From: Arthrobacter_E sp044748305
GTDB lineage: Bacteria > Actinomycetota > Actinomycetes > Actinomycetales > Micrococcaceae
Length of the DNA: 64,000 nt
Direction of reading: 5' to 3'
Assembly (NCBI RefSeq): GCF_044748305.1
Contig: NZ_JBIVFT010000002.1
Span: forward strand, 484,691 to 548,690
Part shown: positions 33,147-40,997 of the stretch, one piece after another
Layout: each line of letters opens with the position of its first letter
Numbering within the stretch: the first letter of the stretch is position 1
Notes under the pieces: generated by a model
Databases searched by the model: none
What the model was told of the DNA's origin: nothing
Seen by the model: only the letters and a program-made list of their open reading frames with translations
Program-made: the position numbers and the translations under genes

Positions 33147-33730
33147 GCCCGGCCGGCCGTCGGGCCCGAGGTCTGGGGCAGCTGCATCCCGAGCCGTCGG
33201 TACAAGTCATCGACGGAGTCCGCGCCCTGCCTCCGGGCGATGTCCACGAGGATTCCGGCGCACGCCCTCGCATCCTCCACCGGATCGTGGTGATGTTCCA
33301 AAGGGACCCCCGCATACTGCGCCGCGAAGGGGAGCGAATTGGACGGAAGCCGATAACAACGGCGGGAAAGAACCACCGTGCAGGCGAAGCGGTACCGGGG
33401 CGCCCGCTGTCCGGAGATCCTCAGGGCCGAATCGATGACGCCGAGGTCGAAGGCCGCATTGTGCGCCGCGACGACGTCGTCTCCGATGAACTCCTGGATG
33501 CGGGGGAAGACCTCCAGGAAACGGGGTTCTTCGGCGACCTCATGAGGATGGATTCCGTGGATGGCGATATTGCGCGGGTCGAAGTGATCGTGTCCGGCGG
33601 GCGGGCGGATCAGGAAGGTGTCCTCCGCCACCACCGCTCCCCCGCGGACGCGGATCATGCCGATGGCGCACGGGGAGCCCCAGAATCCGTTCGCGGTCTC
33701 GAAGTCGATCGCGGTGAAATCCAGGGCCAC
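33137..33730 (-). CDS. 3'-5' exonuclease, DEDDh type (DnaQ-like)
   Basis: A 197-residue exonuclease of the DNA polymerase III epsilon type. All DEDDh motifs are visible: Exo I DFETAN (D9, E11), Exo II HNAAFDLGVID, and Exo III HHHDPVEDARACAGI with the catalytic histidine and final aspartate. It is shorter than a full DnaQ and lacks a polymerase-binding tail, so it may act in repair or RNA turnover. It is convergent with the ADP-ribosylglycohydrolase gene. Confidence 0.93.
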   Translation of the reverse strand: MALDFTAIDFETANGFWGSPCAIGMIRVRGGAVVAEDTFLIRPPAGHDHFDPRNIAIHGIHPHEVAEEPRFLEVFPRIQEFIGDDVVAAHNAAFDLGVIDSALRISGQRAPRYRFACTVVLSRRCYRLPSNSLPFAAQYAGVPLEHHHDPVEDARACAGILVDIARRQGADSVDDLYRRLGMQLPQTSGPTAGRATR

Positions 33731-33767
33731 CCCACAAGCCTACGCCTCCGCCGGGCGGAGCGGTGCC

Positions 33768-34451
33768 TCAGGCCGTCGCCCGCCGGATGGTCAGGTAGCC
33801 TCCGAGACTCATGGCCGCGACCAGCACCAGGACGACGCCGGCCAGCCCGATCCCTTGAACATGCGCGAAGAACTCGCCGACCGCAGCCCAGTTCCCGGTC
33901 CACGTCAGGAGGAAGACCGCCGCCAGGACGATCAGGGCCACCCCGATGCCCATGATCAGTGCTCCGGTGACTCCCCAGCGCTTGTAGACCGTTGCGGACC
34001 AGAACCCGGTGGAGAAGAAGAACATGGTGATCACGAAGGAGAGAGCGAGGCTCTGCCACCAGGGACCGTCGAAGAGGAACGGAGTGCGGAAGAAGTAACC
34101 GTTCATGCCCCAGCCGCTCGTGGCCGCCTCCAGCTGGGTTCCCACCGTGTACAGCAGGGCCATGCCCAGGGCCACTGCCGCGAACGTGGCGTAGGTGCCC
34201 AGGAAGTAGCTGCGGCGCGAGACACTCATGCCGAGCGCGAAGGGGAAGGTCATGGTCAGGCTTTGCAGACCCAGGGCGAAGAAGTACCAGAGTGGCGCGA
34301 AGGAGGCGCCACCGCTGTACTTCTCACCGGGAACCAGGGCGAAGATCGCCAGGGAGAGCACGAACGCCCCGCCCAGGATCACCCCCGGCATGCCCAGGAA
34401 GGTCCACTTGTTGACCAACTGCATGCGGCTGACCGCCAGGATCCGGCTCAT
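33768..34451 (-). CDS. ABC transporter membrane protein, YtrA-type operon
   Basis: A 227-residue membrane protein with about six hydrophobic spans, opening MSRILAVSRMQLVNKWTFLGMPGVILGGAF. There is no signature of a solute importer; it fits small exporter permeases found after YtrA/ABC ATPase genes, often linked to cell-wall antibiotic stress. It overlaps the ATPase gene by 4 bp (ATGA) and is last in a gntR-ATPase-permease operon. Confidence 0.8.
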   Translation of the reverse strand: MSRILAVSRMQLVNKWTFLGMPGVILGGAFVLSLAIFALVPGEKYSGGASFAPLWYFFALGLQSLTMTFPFALGMSVSRRSYFLGTYATFAAVALGMALLYTVGTQLEAATSGWGMNGYFFRTPFLFDGPWWQSLALSFVITMFFFSTGFWSATVYKRWGVTGALIMGIGVALIVLAAVFLLTWTGNWAAVGEFFAHVQGIGLAGVVLVLVAAMSLGGYLTIRRATA

Positions 34452-35392
34452 TTGGACACCTCCGTGAATTCGCTTTCAAGATCGTTCAGAACGGCCCGGC
34501 TGGGGGCGGAGCCGCCTCCGGTCCGTGCCAGCGACGCGTGCACCACCAGTTGCTGCAGGGAGACCTGTTCCAGGGTCAGGCCGAGTTCGGCGGCCTCCCT
34601 CCGCTGGGCTGCATCCAGACGCGCCGAGATGGAGACGGACGCCGTGTTCAGCAGGCGCTCTTCGAAGAGAACCTCGTGCCCCTTCACGAAGCCGGCCACT
34701 GCGTCAGCCGGCCCCGAGACCGTGACGGCGGAGCCGCGAATGGCCTCGGCTTCGTCATCCATGATGATCCGCCCACGGTCGATGACCACCACATGCTCCA
34801 GCAGATTGGCCACCTCGTCGATCAGGTGGGACGAGAGCACGATGGTGCGCGGGTGCTCGGCGTAGTCCTTCACGAGGTGGTCGTAGAACAGATGACGGGC
34901 CACCGCGTCCAGGCCCAGGTACGGCTCGTCGAAGAAGGTCAGTTCGGCCCGGCTCGCCAGGCCGATGATGATCCCCACGGCCGAGAGCTGGCCGCGGGAG
35001 AGCTTCTTGATCTGCCGCTTGAGCGGCAGCTGGAAGTCCTCAGCCAGGCGGGCCGCGAATTCCCTGTCCCAGGACTCGAAGAAGAGCGCTGCGGCCTTGA
35101 AGGCATGAGCCGGGGTGAAACTCTCGGGGTACTTCTGGGATTCCCGGATGAAACACAGACGGCGGAGCACCGTCTCGTTCTCATACGGGTTCTCGCCGAA
35201 CACTTCGACCGTCCCGCCGCTGGGGAAGGCCTGCGCGGTGAGGATAGACATCAGTGTGGTCTTGCCGGCCCCGTTGCGGCCCAGCAGACCGTAGATCCGG
35301 TCCTTGCCGAAGGTCAGGCTGACCGAGTCGAGCGCTTTGACGTCCTTGTAGCGACGCGTCAGATCCGTCACGCGGACCACGTCCTGATTCAT
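34448..35392 (-). CDS. ABC transporter ATP-binding protein
   Basis: A 314-residue ATPase with Walker A GLLGRNGAGKTTLMS, a degenerate signature motif KLSRGQLSAVGIIIGLASR (LSRGQ), Walker B ELTFFDEPYLGLD and the switch histidine in VLSSHLIDE. The tail after residue about 225 is an accessory domain typical of drug-resistance-type ATPases. It sits between the GntR regulator and the membrane protein, overlapping both by 4 bp. Confidence 0.92.
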   Translation of the reverse strand: MNQDVVRVTDLTRRYKDVKALDSVSLTFGKDRIYGLLGRNGAGKTTLMSILTAQAFPSGGTVEVFGENPYENETVLRRLCFIRESQKYPESFTPAHAFKAAALFFESWDREFAARLAEDFQLPLKRQIKKLSRGQLSAVGIIIGLASRAELTFFDEPYLGLDAVARHLFYDHLVKDYAEHPRTIVLSSHLIDEVANLLEHVVVIDRGRIIMDDEAEAIRGSAVTVSGPADAVAGFVKGHEVLFEERLLNTASVSISARLDAAQRREAAELGLTLEQVSLQQLVVHASLARTGGGSAPSRAVLNDLESEFTEVSK

Positions 35393-35796
35393 GATGCTGC
35401 CTTCCCCTTGGTGCTCTCGTGATTCTCTGGTGACGCCGTCCCGTCCAGGGCCTGCGTCAGCATGGTGAGCAGTTCGGCCCGGGCGATCCCGAGCTTGCCC
35501 GCCTCCCTGCAGAGCGGCTCCACGAACTGGGCGCGGAAGCCTTCCTTCCGCCGGCCGAGGAGCCGGTCTCGTGATCCTGCCGCGACGAACATGCCGATTC
35601 CCCGTTTCTTGTAGAGGATCCCCTCGTCGACCAGGGTGTTGACTCCTTTGGCCGCCGTTGCCGGATTGATGCGGTAGTACTGCGCGAACTCGTTGGTGGA
35701 CGGAACCTGCGATTCTTCGGGCAGGGCTCCAGAGACGATGTCGTTCTCGATCAGGGCGGCGATCTGCAGGAAGATCGGCCCGGAGTCGTCAATCAT
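35389..35796 (-). CDS. GntR-family regulator, YtrA subfamily
   Basis: A 135-residue protein with the N-terminal GntR winged helix (IFLQIAALIENDIVSGALPEESQVPSTNEFAQYYRINPATAAKGVNTLVDEGI) and only a short helical C-terminal region, which is the YtrA type rather than the ligand-binding FadR or HutC types. YtrA repressors usually sit first in an ABC-transporter operon and repress it until envelope stress. I take the ATG at 35796, 5 bases after AGGGGG; a TTG one codon upstream is possible. An imperfect palindrome lies just upstream. Confidence 0.92.
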   Translation of the reverse strand: MIDDSGPIFLQIAALIENDIVSGALPEESQVPSTNEFAQYYRINPATAAKGVNTLVDEGILYKKRGIGMFVAAGSRDRLLGRRKEGFRAQFVEPLCREAGKLGIARAELLTMLTQALDGTASPENHESTKGKAAS

Positions 35797-35816
35797 CAAC
35801 GCCCCCTAACCACATC

Positions 35817-35840
35817 GGTTCATTACTCATGTAACTAACC
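35817..35840 (-). promoter_or_regulatory. Candidate operator for the YtrA-type regulator
   Basis: A 24-bp imperfect inverted repeat reads GGTTAGTTAC on the minus strand, a 4-base centre, then GTAATGAACC (8 of 10 pairs). It lies 21 bp upstream of the regulator start, in an AT-rich stretch, the expected autoregulatory position. Confidence 0.55.
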
Positions 35841-35920
35841 ATAGAAGCAACGAGGCTGGAGCGCAAGGCCATGGAGCCGGCGTCCAGCCAATCACCAGTG
35901 CGAACCCGTAGTCTTGAGGG

Positions 35921-36631
35921 GTGATTGCTGCCTCCATTGCCGCCGATACCCTGCACGCCATGGCGCGTGTACCCGTACCGACCGCGTCCTTCCTGCCGGA
36001 CTGGCTGAACCCTCAGGTGTTCCTGGCCGACCCGGCCTTGGCACCCTGGGTGGTGCTGCTGGTCTGCGGCATCATCTTCGCGGAGACCGGATTGCTCGTG
36101 GGATTCTTCCTCCCCGGCGATTCGCTGCTGTTCACGGCAGGCCTGCTCGTGGCCACCGGGACCATCAAGTTCAACATCGTCGCCCTGATCCTTCTGGTCA
36201 TCATCTCGGCCATCGTCGGCAACCAGTGCGGCTATCTGATCGGCCGGAAAGCCGGCCCCGCACTCTTCAACCGGCCCGATTCGCGGCTGTTCAAGCATGA
36301 GAACGTGGAGAAGGCCCACCTCTTCTTCGAGAAGCACGGCGGCAAGGCCCTGATCCTGGCCCGCTTCGTCCCCATCATCCGCACCTTCGTCCCGGTCATC
36401 GTGGGCGTCGCGGAGTACGAGGCGAAGAAGTTCTTCCTCTTCAACGTCATCGGTGGCGTGCTCTGGGGAGGCGGCGTCACGCTGCTCGGCTACATCCTGG
36501 GCGACCGTGTCCCGTGGGTCTCCAAGAACCTGGACCTGATCTTCATCGTGATCGTGCTGGTCTCGGTACTGCCCATCGTCATCGAGGGCATCAAGGGCTA
36601 CCTGGAGAAGAAGCGGGCCGACAAGGCCTGA
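35921..36631 (+). CDS. DedA family membrane protein (VTT domain)
   Basis: A 236-residue protein with the DedA/VTT fold: re-entrant loop ETGLLVGFFLPGDSLLFTAGLL with the conserved glutamate and aspartate, the arginine segment ILARFVPIIRTFVPVIVGVAEY, and a final pair of helices. DedA proteins are linked to lipid-carrier (undecaprenyl-phosphate) or phospholipid flipping and proton-motive-force homeostasis. The GTG at 35921 has a weak site; the ATG at 35960 (MARVPVP) is a possible alternative start. Confidence 0.92.
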   Translation: MIAASIAADTLHAMARVPVPTASFLPDWLNPQVFLADPALAPWVVLLVCGIIFAETGLLVGFFLPGDSLLFTAGLLVATGTIKFNIVALILLVIISAIVGNQCGYLIGRKAGPALFNRPDSRLFKHENVEKAHLFFEKHGGKALILARFVPIIRTFVPVIVGVAEYEAKKFFLFNVIGGVLWGGGVTLLGYILGDRVPWVSKNLDLIFIVIVLVSVLPIVIEGIKGYLEKKRADKA

Positions 36632-36641
36632 TACGCGAGAG

Positions 36642-36699
36642 TCCCCTGATATGCGCGTGTCCCCACCGGATCCGGTGGGGACACACGCATATCAGGGGG
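36642..36699. terminator. 58-bp near-perfect palindrome between dedA and rdgB
   Basis: Two 29-base arms, from TCCCCTGATATGCGCG inward to CACCGGA and back, match at 28 of 29 positions with no spacer. It lies between two convergent stops and is likely a bidirectional terminator. It is far longer than needed for that job and has no T tract. Confidence 0.75.
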
Positions 36700-36708
36700 A
36701 TCGAGGCC

Positions 36709-37380
36709 TCAGGAAAGAGCCTTCACGATCGCCGGCAGAAGGGCTCGGAAGGCCTTCCCCCGGTGGCTGATCGCGTTCTTCTCCTCGCTGCTGAGCTCGG
36801 CGCAGCTGCGGCTCTCGCCGTCCGGCTGCAGCACCGGGTCGTAGCCGAAGCCACCGGCACCGCGGGGTTCACGGAGCAAGGTTCCGTCCAGCGTGCCGTA
36901 TTCGACGACGTCGTACGCCTCCTCGCCGCCTTCGGCACCTGCCGAGGGCGGGACGGTGAGGGCCGCAGCACAGACGAACGACGCCTTGCGATGCGGTTCA
37001 GCGATGTCGGAGAGCTGCGCGAGCAACAGGTCGAGGTTGGCCTGGTCGTCACCGTGACTGCCGGCCCAGCGGGCCGAGAAGATGCCGGGAGCACCTCCCA
37101 GGATGTCCACGCTGAGCCCCGAATCGTCCGCGATGGAGGGCAGCCCCGTGGCCTCGGCGACCGCACGCGACTTCTTCAGCGAGTTCTCGGCGAAGCTGGT
37201 GCCGTCCTCGACGACGTCCGGCACCCCTGCCGTCTCCGCGTCGATCACCTGGGTGTCCACGTCCAGGCCGGGCACCTGGCCGCGCAACAGTTCCCGCAGT
37301 TCCTTCAGCTTGCCCGCATTGCGAGTGGCCAGTACCAGCCGGGCCCCGGCCGGGACCTGCGCCTCCGGACGCTCACTCAC
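36709..37380 (-). CDS. rdgB: Non-canonical purine NTP pyrophosphatase (RdgB/HAM1)
   Basis: House-cleaning enzyme that hydrolyses ITP, dITP and XTP. The 223-residue protein opens with RLVLATRNAGKLKELRELL, the family's nucleotide-binding start, and has the catalytic block GLPSIADDSGLSVDILGG, the GIFSARWAG segment, and the C-terminal ISHRGKAF motif. It overlaps rph upstream by 4 bp, a pairing conserved in many actinobacteria. Confidence 0.96.
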   Translation of the reverse strand: MSERPEAQVPAGARLVLATRNAGKLKELRELLRGQVPGLDVDTQVIDAETAGVPDVVEDGTSFAENSLKKSRAVAEATGLPSIADDSGLSVDILGGAPGIFSARWAGSHGDDQANLDLLLAQLSDIAEPHRKASFVCAAALTVPPSAGAEGGEEAYDVVEYGTLDGTLLREPRGAGGFGYDPVLQPDGESRSCAELSSEEKNAISHRGKAFRALLPAIVKALS

Positions 37381-38147
37381 AGAATCCCCTCCAGGGTCTC
37401 CCCGAGCGTCTCCCGCTGGATGGCGGCCAGCTGGCTGGTGCCGATGAGCGCCAGGTCCAGGAGCCGGTTCAGTTCGTCCCGGTCGAACGGCGCCCCCTCG
37501 GCGGTTCCCTGCACCTCCACGAACTTCCCGGCCCCCGTGACCACCACGTTCATATCGGTCTCGGCGCGCACATCCTCCACATAGGGCAGGTCCAGCATCG
37601 GAACGCCGTCGATGATGCCGACGGAAACGGCCGCGATGGTGTCCACAAGCGGCCTCGCCTTCGGGGCGATGAGCTTGTTCTCCTTGGCGAAGCGCAGCGA
37701 TTCCGCGAGCGCCACGAAGGCGCCCGTGATGGCCGCGGTCCGGGTGCCGCCATCGGCCTGGAGGACGTCACAGTCCAGGACGATGGTGTTCTCACCGAGG
37801 GCCTGGGTGTCGATGATGGAGCGCAGCGAACGGCCGATCAGCCGTGAGATCTCGTGGGTACGCCCGCCGATCTTGCCCTTGACCGATTCGCGGTCCGAAC
37901 GGGTGTTGGTCGCACGCGGCAGCATGGCGTACTCCGCCGTGACCCAGCCGCGGCCTTCGCCCTTCAGCCAGCGGGGCACGCCCTCGGTGAGGGAGGCGGT
38001 GCACAGGACCCGGGTGTTGCCGAACTCGATGAGCGCGGATCCCTCGGCCTGGTTGGACCAGCCCCTGGTGATGCTGATGGGGCGAAGCTGCTCGGGGGTG
38101 CGGCCGTCGGCGCGCACGGATGCGTCGTGTGGAAGCGTGGGGGTCAT
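37377..38147 (-). CDS. rph: Ribonuclease PH
   Basis: Phosphorolytic 3'-5' exoribonuclease that trims tRNA 3' ends. The 256-residue protein has the family start RADGRTPEQLRPISITRGW, the ALIEFGNTRVLCTASL strand, the arginine block LPRATNTRSDRESVKGKIGGRTHEISRLIGRSLR and the catalytic-site segment LDCDVLQADGGTRTAAITGA. The start at 38147 (MTPTLPHDASV) has only GAGG one base before the ATG, an unusually tight spacing. Further upstream the frame is shadow sequence. Confidence 0.96.
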   Translation of the reverse strand: MTPTLPHDASVRADGRTPEQLRPISITRGWSNQAEGSALIEFGNTRVLCTASLTEGVPRWLKGEGRGWVTAEYAMLPRATNTRSDRESVKGKIGGRTHEISRLIGRSLRSIIDTQALGENTIVLDCDVLQADGGTRTAAITGAFVALAESLRFAKENKLIAPKARPLVDTIAAVSVGIIDGVPMLDLPYVEDVRAETDMNVVVTGAGKFVEVQGTAEGAPFDRDELNRLLDLALIGTSQLAAIQRETLGETLEGIL

Positions 38148-38196
38148 GCCTCTAGCGTATCCCCGGATGCTCCCCATCACCTTCCGTCCGGTGCAC

Positions 38197-38994
38197 TCAG
38201 AGCTGGTAGTGAACCCCCGCGACGGCGACCGCGACACCCTCGCCGAACACGTCCCGCGCCTCGTGAAGCACCTTCGTGGTGTCCGTCCAGACGGGGATGT
38301 GAGTGAGCAGTAGTCTCCGGGCGCCGGCCTCCACTGCGGCCTCACCGGCCCGCTTGCCCGTGAGATGAACGTCCTTGATGTCGTCGTCACGGCCTTCTTC
38401 GAAGGCCGCCTCGCACAGGAAGAAGTCGGTGTCCCGCGCCGCCTCGACGAGTTCCGGACAGGAATCGGTGTCGCCCGAGTAGCTCAGGACGCTCTCCTTG
38501 ACCGTGCCGTCCTCGAGTTCCTGGCGGCACTCGACCCGCAGCGCGTAGGCCTCTTCGATGGGATGGTTGACCGCGAACGGGGTGATGGTGAACGGGCCGA
38601 GCTTCACGGGCTCCCTCGCGGTCCAGGACGCGAAGTCGAAGTCCTCATGCATGCCCGGGTCCAGAGGCAGGCCATAGGCGGTGGCCAGCCGGTCCGCCGT
38701 CGCCGCCGGGCCCCAGACGGGGATGCGTCCGCGATCCCAGCCGCCTGGCTTCCAGTGCACGGCGACGTGCAGACCACAGAGGTCCATGCAGTGGTCCGGG
38801 TGCAGGTGGCTGAGGAAGACACCGTCGATGTCCTCCAGATCGGTGTACCGCTGCAACGCGCCCAGCGCGCCGCTGCCGAGGTCCAGGACGATCTTCCAGC
38901 GTTTGCCGCCGCTGTCCGCGGTGAGCAGATAGCACGACGCCGGCGAACCGGGCCCGGGGAAACTTCCGGTACAGCCCACGATGGTCAGTTTCAT
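38197..38994 (-). CDS. MBL-fold metal-dependent hydrolase
   Basis: A 265-residue metallo-beta-lactamase-fold protein with the metal motif LSHLHPDHCMDL (HxHxDH), a second-site acid in SYSGDTDSCPEL and a late histidine in LLLTHIPVW. The early VGCTGSFPGPGSPASCYLL block resembles RNase Z-like and cyclic-nucleotide phosphodiesterase-like members. Its actual substrate is unknown; the position beside rph suggests an RNA-related role, but this is inference. The start overlaps the murI stop by 4 bp. Confidence 0.88.
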   Translation of the reverse strand: MKLTIVGCTGSFPGPGSPASCYLLTADSGGKRWKIVLDLGSGALGALQRYTDLEDIDGVFLSHLHPDHCMDLCGLHVAVHWKPGGWDRGRIPVWGPAATADRLATAYGLPLDPGMHEDFDFASWTAREPVKLGPFTITPFAVNHPIEEAYALRVECRQELEDGTVKESVLSYSGDTDSCPELVEAARDTDFFLCEAAFEEGRDDDIKDVHLTGKRAGEAAVEAGARRLLLTHIPVWTDTTKVLHEARDVFGEGVAVAVAGVHYQL

Positions 38995-39992
38995 CCCCGA
39001 ACCCCGTCTCTGAAATCCTTGGCCACGAAGTGCGAGATCCTCGGCTGCCCGGCAGCGGCACGGGCGGCTTCCAGCATCTCCGGGGTGATCTTGGCCAGAC
39101 TCCCGGTCGGGTAGCTGGCGGAGACGTGCTCGACGTGTTCCACGCTCCCCACCTCGGGACCGAGGAAGCGCCTGGCCAGCCGTCCGAAGCCCTCGGCGTC
39201 GCCGGTGGCCACGAAATGATGCCGCGGCGCCGAACCGTCCTGGCGTTCCAGTCCGTGACGCAGGAGGGAACGATAGACGTCCTTCGCCGTCTCCTCGGCA
39301 CTGGAGACGAGCGTGACGTCCTCCCCCATCACATAGGAGATGACACCGGTAAGCAGTGGATAGTGCGTGCACCCCAGAACCAGGGTGTCCACACCGGCGC
39401 TCTTGAGCGGCTCCAGATAGCCCTCTGCGAGCTCCAGAAGCTCAGGGCCGGTCGTGACGCCCGCCTCCACGAAAGGCACGAACTCCGGGCAGGCCACGGA
39501 ACGCACCTCGAGGTCGGGAGCCGCCGCGAAGGTGTCCTCATAGGCGCGGGAGCCGACAGTGGCGGAGGTTCCGATGACGCCGATGCGACCGTTCCGGGTG
39601 GCCGCGACCGCACGGCGGACAGCCGGCTGGATGACCTCGATCACCGGAATGCCGTATCTCGCTTCGTACCGCTCACGGGCATCTCTCAGGACGGCGGCGG
39701 AAGCCGTGTTGCAGGCGATGGTGAGCAGCTTGACCCCGGAGTCGACCAATTCGTCCATGATGCCCAGGGCGTTGGCCCGCACCTCGGCGATCGGCAAGGG
39801 GCCGTACGGGCCGTTGGCGGTGTCACCGACGTAGAGCACGGCTTCGTGCGGCAGCTGGTCGATGACGGAACGGGCGACCGTCAGTCCTCCGACACCGGAG
39901 TCGAAAATGCCGATGGGACGCTCCGAACGAGGCAGTTGCCCACCGTTCCCATCCTCTGCGGCTGGGAAAAGCTCCGCGCCCGGCAGACTCAT
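38991..39992 (-). CDS. murI: Glutamate racemase
   Basis: Makes D-glutamate for peptidoglycan. The 333-residue protein has the catalytic pair of cysteines in TIACNTASA (C94) and LGCTHYPLL (C208), plus the opening IGIFDSGVGGLTVARS. It is about 60 residues longer than most family members, with a 24-residue N-terminal and a longer C-terminal extension. The start is within a 4-bp overlap with the DUF2017 gene. It is embedded in the conserved clpS-DUF2017-murI-MBL-rph-rdgB run. Confidence 0.96.
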   Translation of the reverse strand: MSLPGAELFPAAEDGNGGQLPRSERPIGIFDSGVGGLTVARSVIDQLPHEAVLYVGDTANGPYGPLPIAEVRANALGIMDELVDSGVKLLTIACNTASAAVLRDARERYEARYGIPVIEVIQPAVRRAVAATRNGRIGVIGTSATVGSRAYEDTFAAAPDLEVRSVACPEFVPFVEAGVTTGPELLELAEGYLEPLKSAGVDTLVLGCTHYPLLTGVISYVMGEDVTLVSSAEETAKDVYRSLLRHGLERQDGSAPRHHFVATGDAEGFGRLARRFLGPEVGSVEHVEHVSASYPTGSLAKITPEMLEAARAAAGQPRISHFVAKDFRDGVRG

Positions 39993-40585
39993 GATGTCTC
40001 CTCGTCACCGGCCGGGGCGTCCGTGGCGTTGTCGAGGCCGTAGCTCATGGCCTGGACGAGCGACTCCTGGAGCCACGTCACAAAGTTGTAGACCACCGAA
40101 AGATAGCTCTCCAGGTCGTCCGCCTTCGACCAGTCCTGGGCCGCGTGCACGGCTTCAGCATCGGCCTCGGTCCGGATGCTGAGCCTTTCGCTGACCACGA
40201 GACGGACATCGTTGAGAGCCACCGCCAGCTGACGTGCCTGTTCCTGATCCAGCTGCAGCTCGGCATTCTCCAGCAACAACGAAGCCGCCCGCAGAGAGCC
40301 GACCTTTCCATGCCGCAGCGAGCGTTCGCTGAGCCGACGGAACTCCAGTGCCGCTTCATCGTCGTCCTTGACGCCGTCCGGAAGGAGGCGCCTCAGCGCC
40401 GGGTCCTGGGGCGGGGCCACATCAGGGTCGAAGCCGATGAGTTCGACCAGAGGATCCTCCAGCGGAGACACCTCGGGTTCGAGCATCTGGATGACGTCCG
40501 CGAAGAGCTTGCGGAGCAGTTCGCGTTCCTCGTCCTCCAACTGCCCGGAGATTCCACGGCGGCCCGGTACGAATGATCTAGCCAC
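39989..40585 (-). CDS. DUF2017 family protein
   Basis: A 198-residue, mainly helical, acidic protein of unknown function found in actinobacteria between clpS and murI. The GTG at 40585 has an AAGGGA ribosome site and overlaps the clpS stop by 8 bp; an upstream frame start is rejected because it lies deep in clpS. The conserved feel of the tail (WLQESLVQAMSYGLD) fits the family. The fixed position after clpS suggests, but does not prove, a link to protein degradation. Confidence 0.85.
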   Translation of the reverse strand: MARSFVPGRRGISGQLEDEERELLRKLFADVIQMLEPEVSPLEDPLVELIGFDPDVAPPQDPALRRLLPDGVKDDDEAALEFRRLSERSLRHGKVGSLRAASLLLENAELQLDQEQARQLAVALNDVRLVVSERLSIRTEADAEAVHAAQDWSKADDLESYLSVVYNFVTWLQESLVQAMSYGLDNATDAPAGDEETS

Positions 40586-40928
40586 GCTGTCCCTTCCCAC
40601 CGTCGCCGGCCTTCTCCACCGTCGCCCAGAGGCCGTAGCCGTGCATGGCGACCACGTGCTGTTCCATGCGCTCACGCCCGCCGTGCGCCACGATCGAACG
40701 CCCCTTGCGGTGAACCTCCATCATGAGCTTGTCCGCCTTGCGCTCCGAGTACCCGAAGTAACTGCGGAACACGTAGGAGACGTAGCTCATGAGGTTCACG
40801 GGGTCGTTCCAGACCACCAGGTTCCAGGGGGTGTCGCTCACGGTGTGCTGCTCCACCTGCTCCTCATGACGGACCTCGGGATCCGTCATGGCGGCAAGCC
40901 TGATCTCTGCCGTGGCTGTGGAATTCAT
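40578..40928 (-). CDS. clpS: ATP-dependent Clp protease adaptor
   Basis: N-end-rule adaptor that delivers proteins with destabilising N-terminal residues to ClpC/ClpAP. The 116-residue protein has a flexible N-terminal arm and the ClpS core WNLVVWNDPVNLMSYVSYVF, in which the NDPVN segment shapes the substrate pocket, then ADKLMMEVHRKGRSIVAHGGRERMEQHV. First gene of the minus-strand cluster leading to murI and rdgB; divergent from pncB across 69 bp. Confidence 0.96.
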   Translation of the reverse strand: MNSTATAEIRLAAMTDPEVRHEEQVEQHTVSDTPWNLVVWNDPVNLMSYVSYVFRSYFGYSERKADKLMMEVHRKGRSIVAHGGRERMEQHVVAMHGYGLWATVEKAGDGGKGQRG

Positions 40929-40984
40929 TGCTCCATTCTAGGCAGTCCGCAGGCGCCCCGGTGTCCGGGCCCGGGGTGAGCTAT

Positions 40985-40990
40985 TACAGT
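40985..40990 (+). promoter_or_regulatory. Possible -10 element for a leaderless pncB mRNA
   Basis: TACAGT ends 7 bases before the GTG at 40998, and no ribosome site precedes that codon. The spacing would put the transcript start at the start codon. No clear -35 is visible. Confidence 0.35.
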
Positions 40991-40997
40991 GTGTGTG

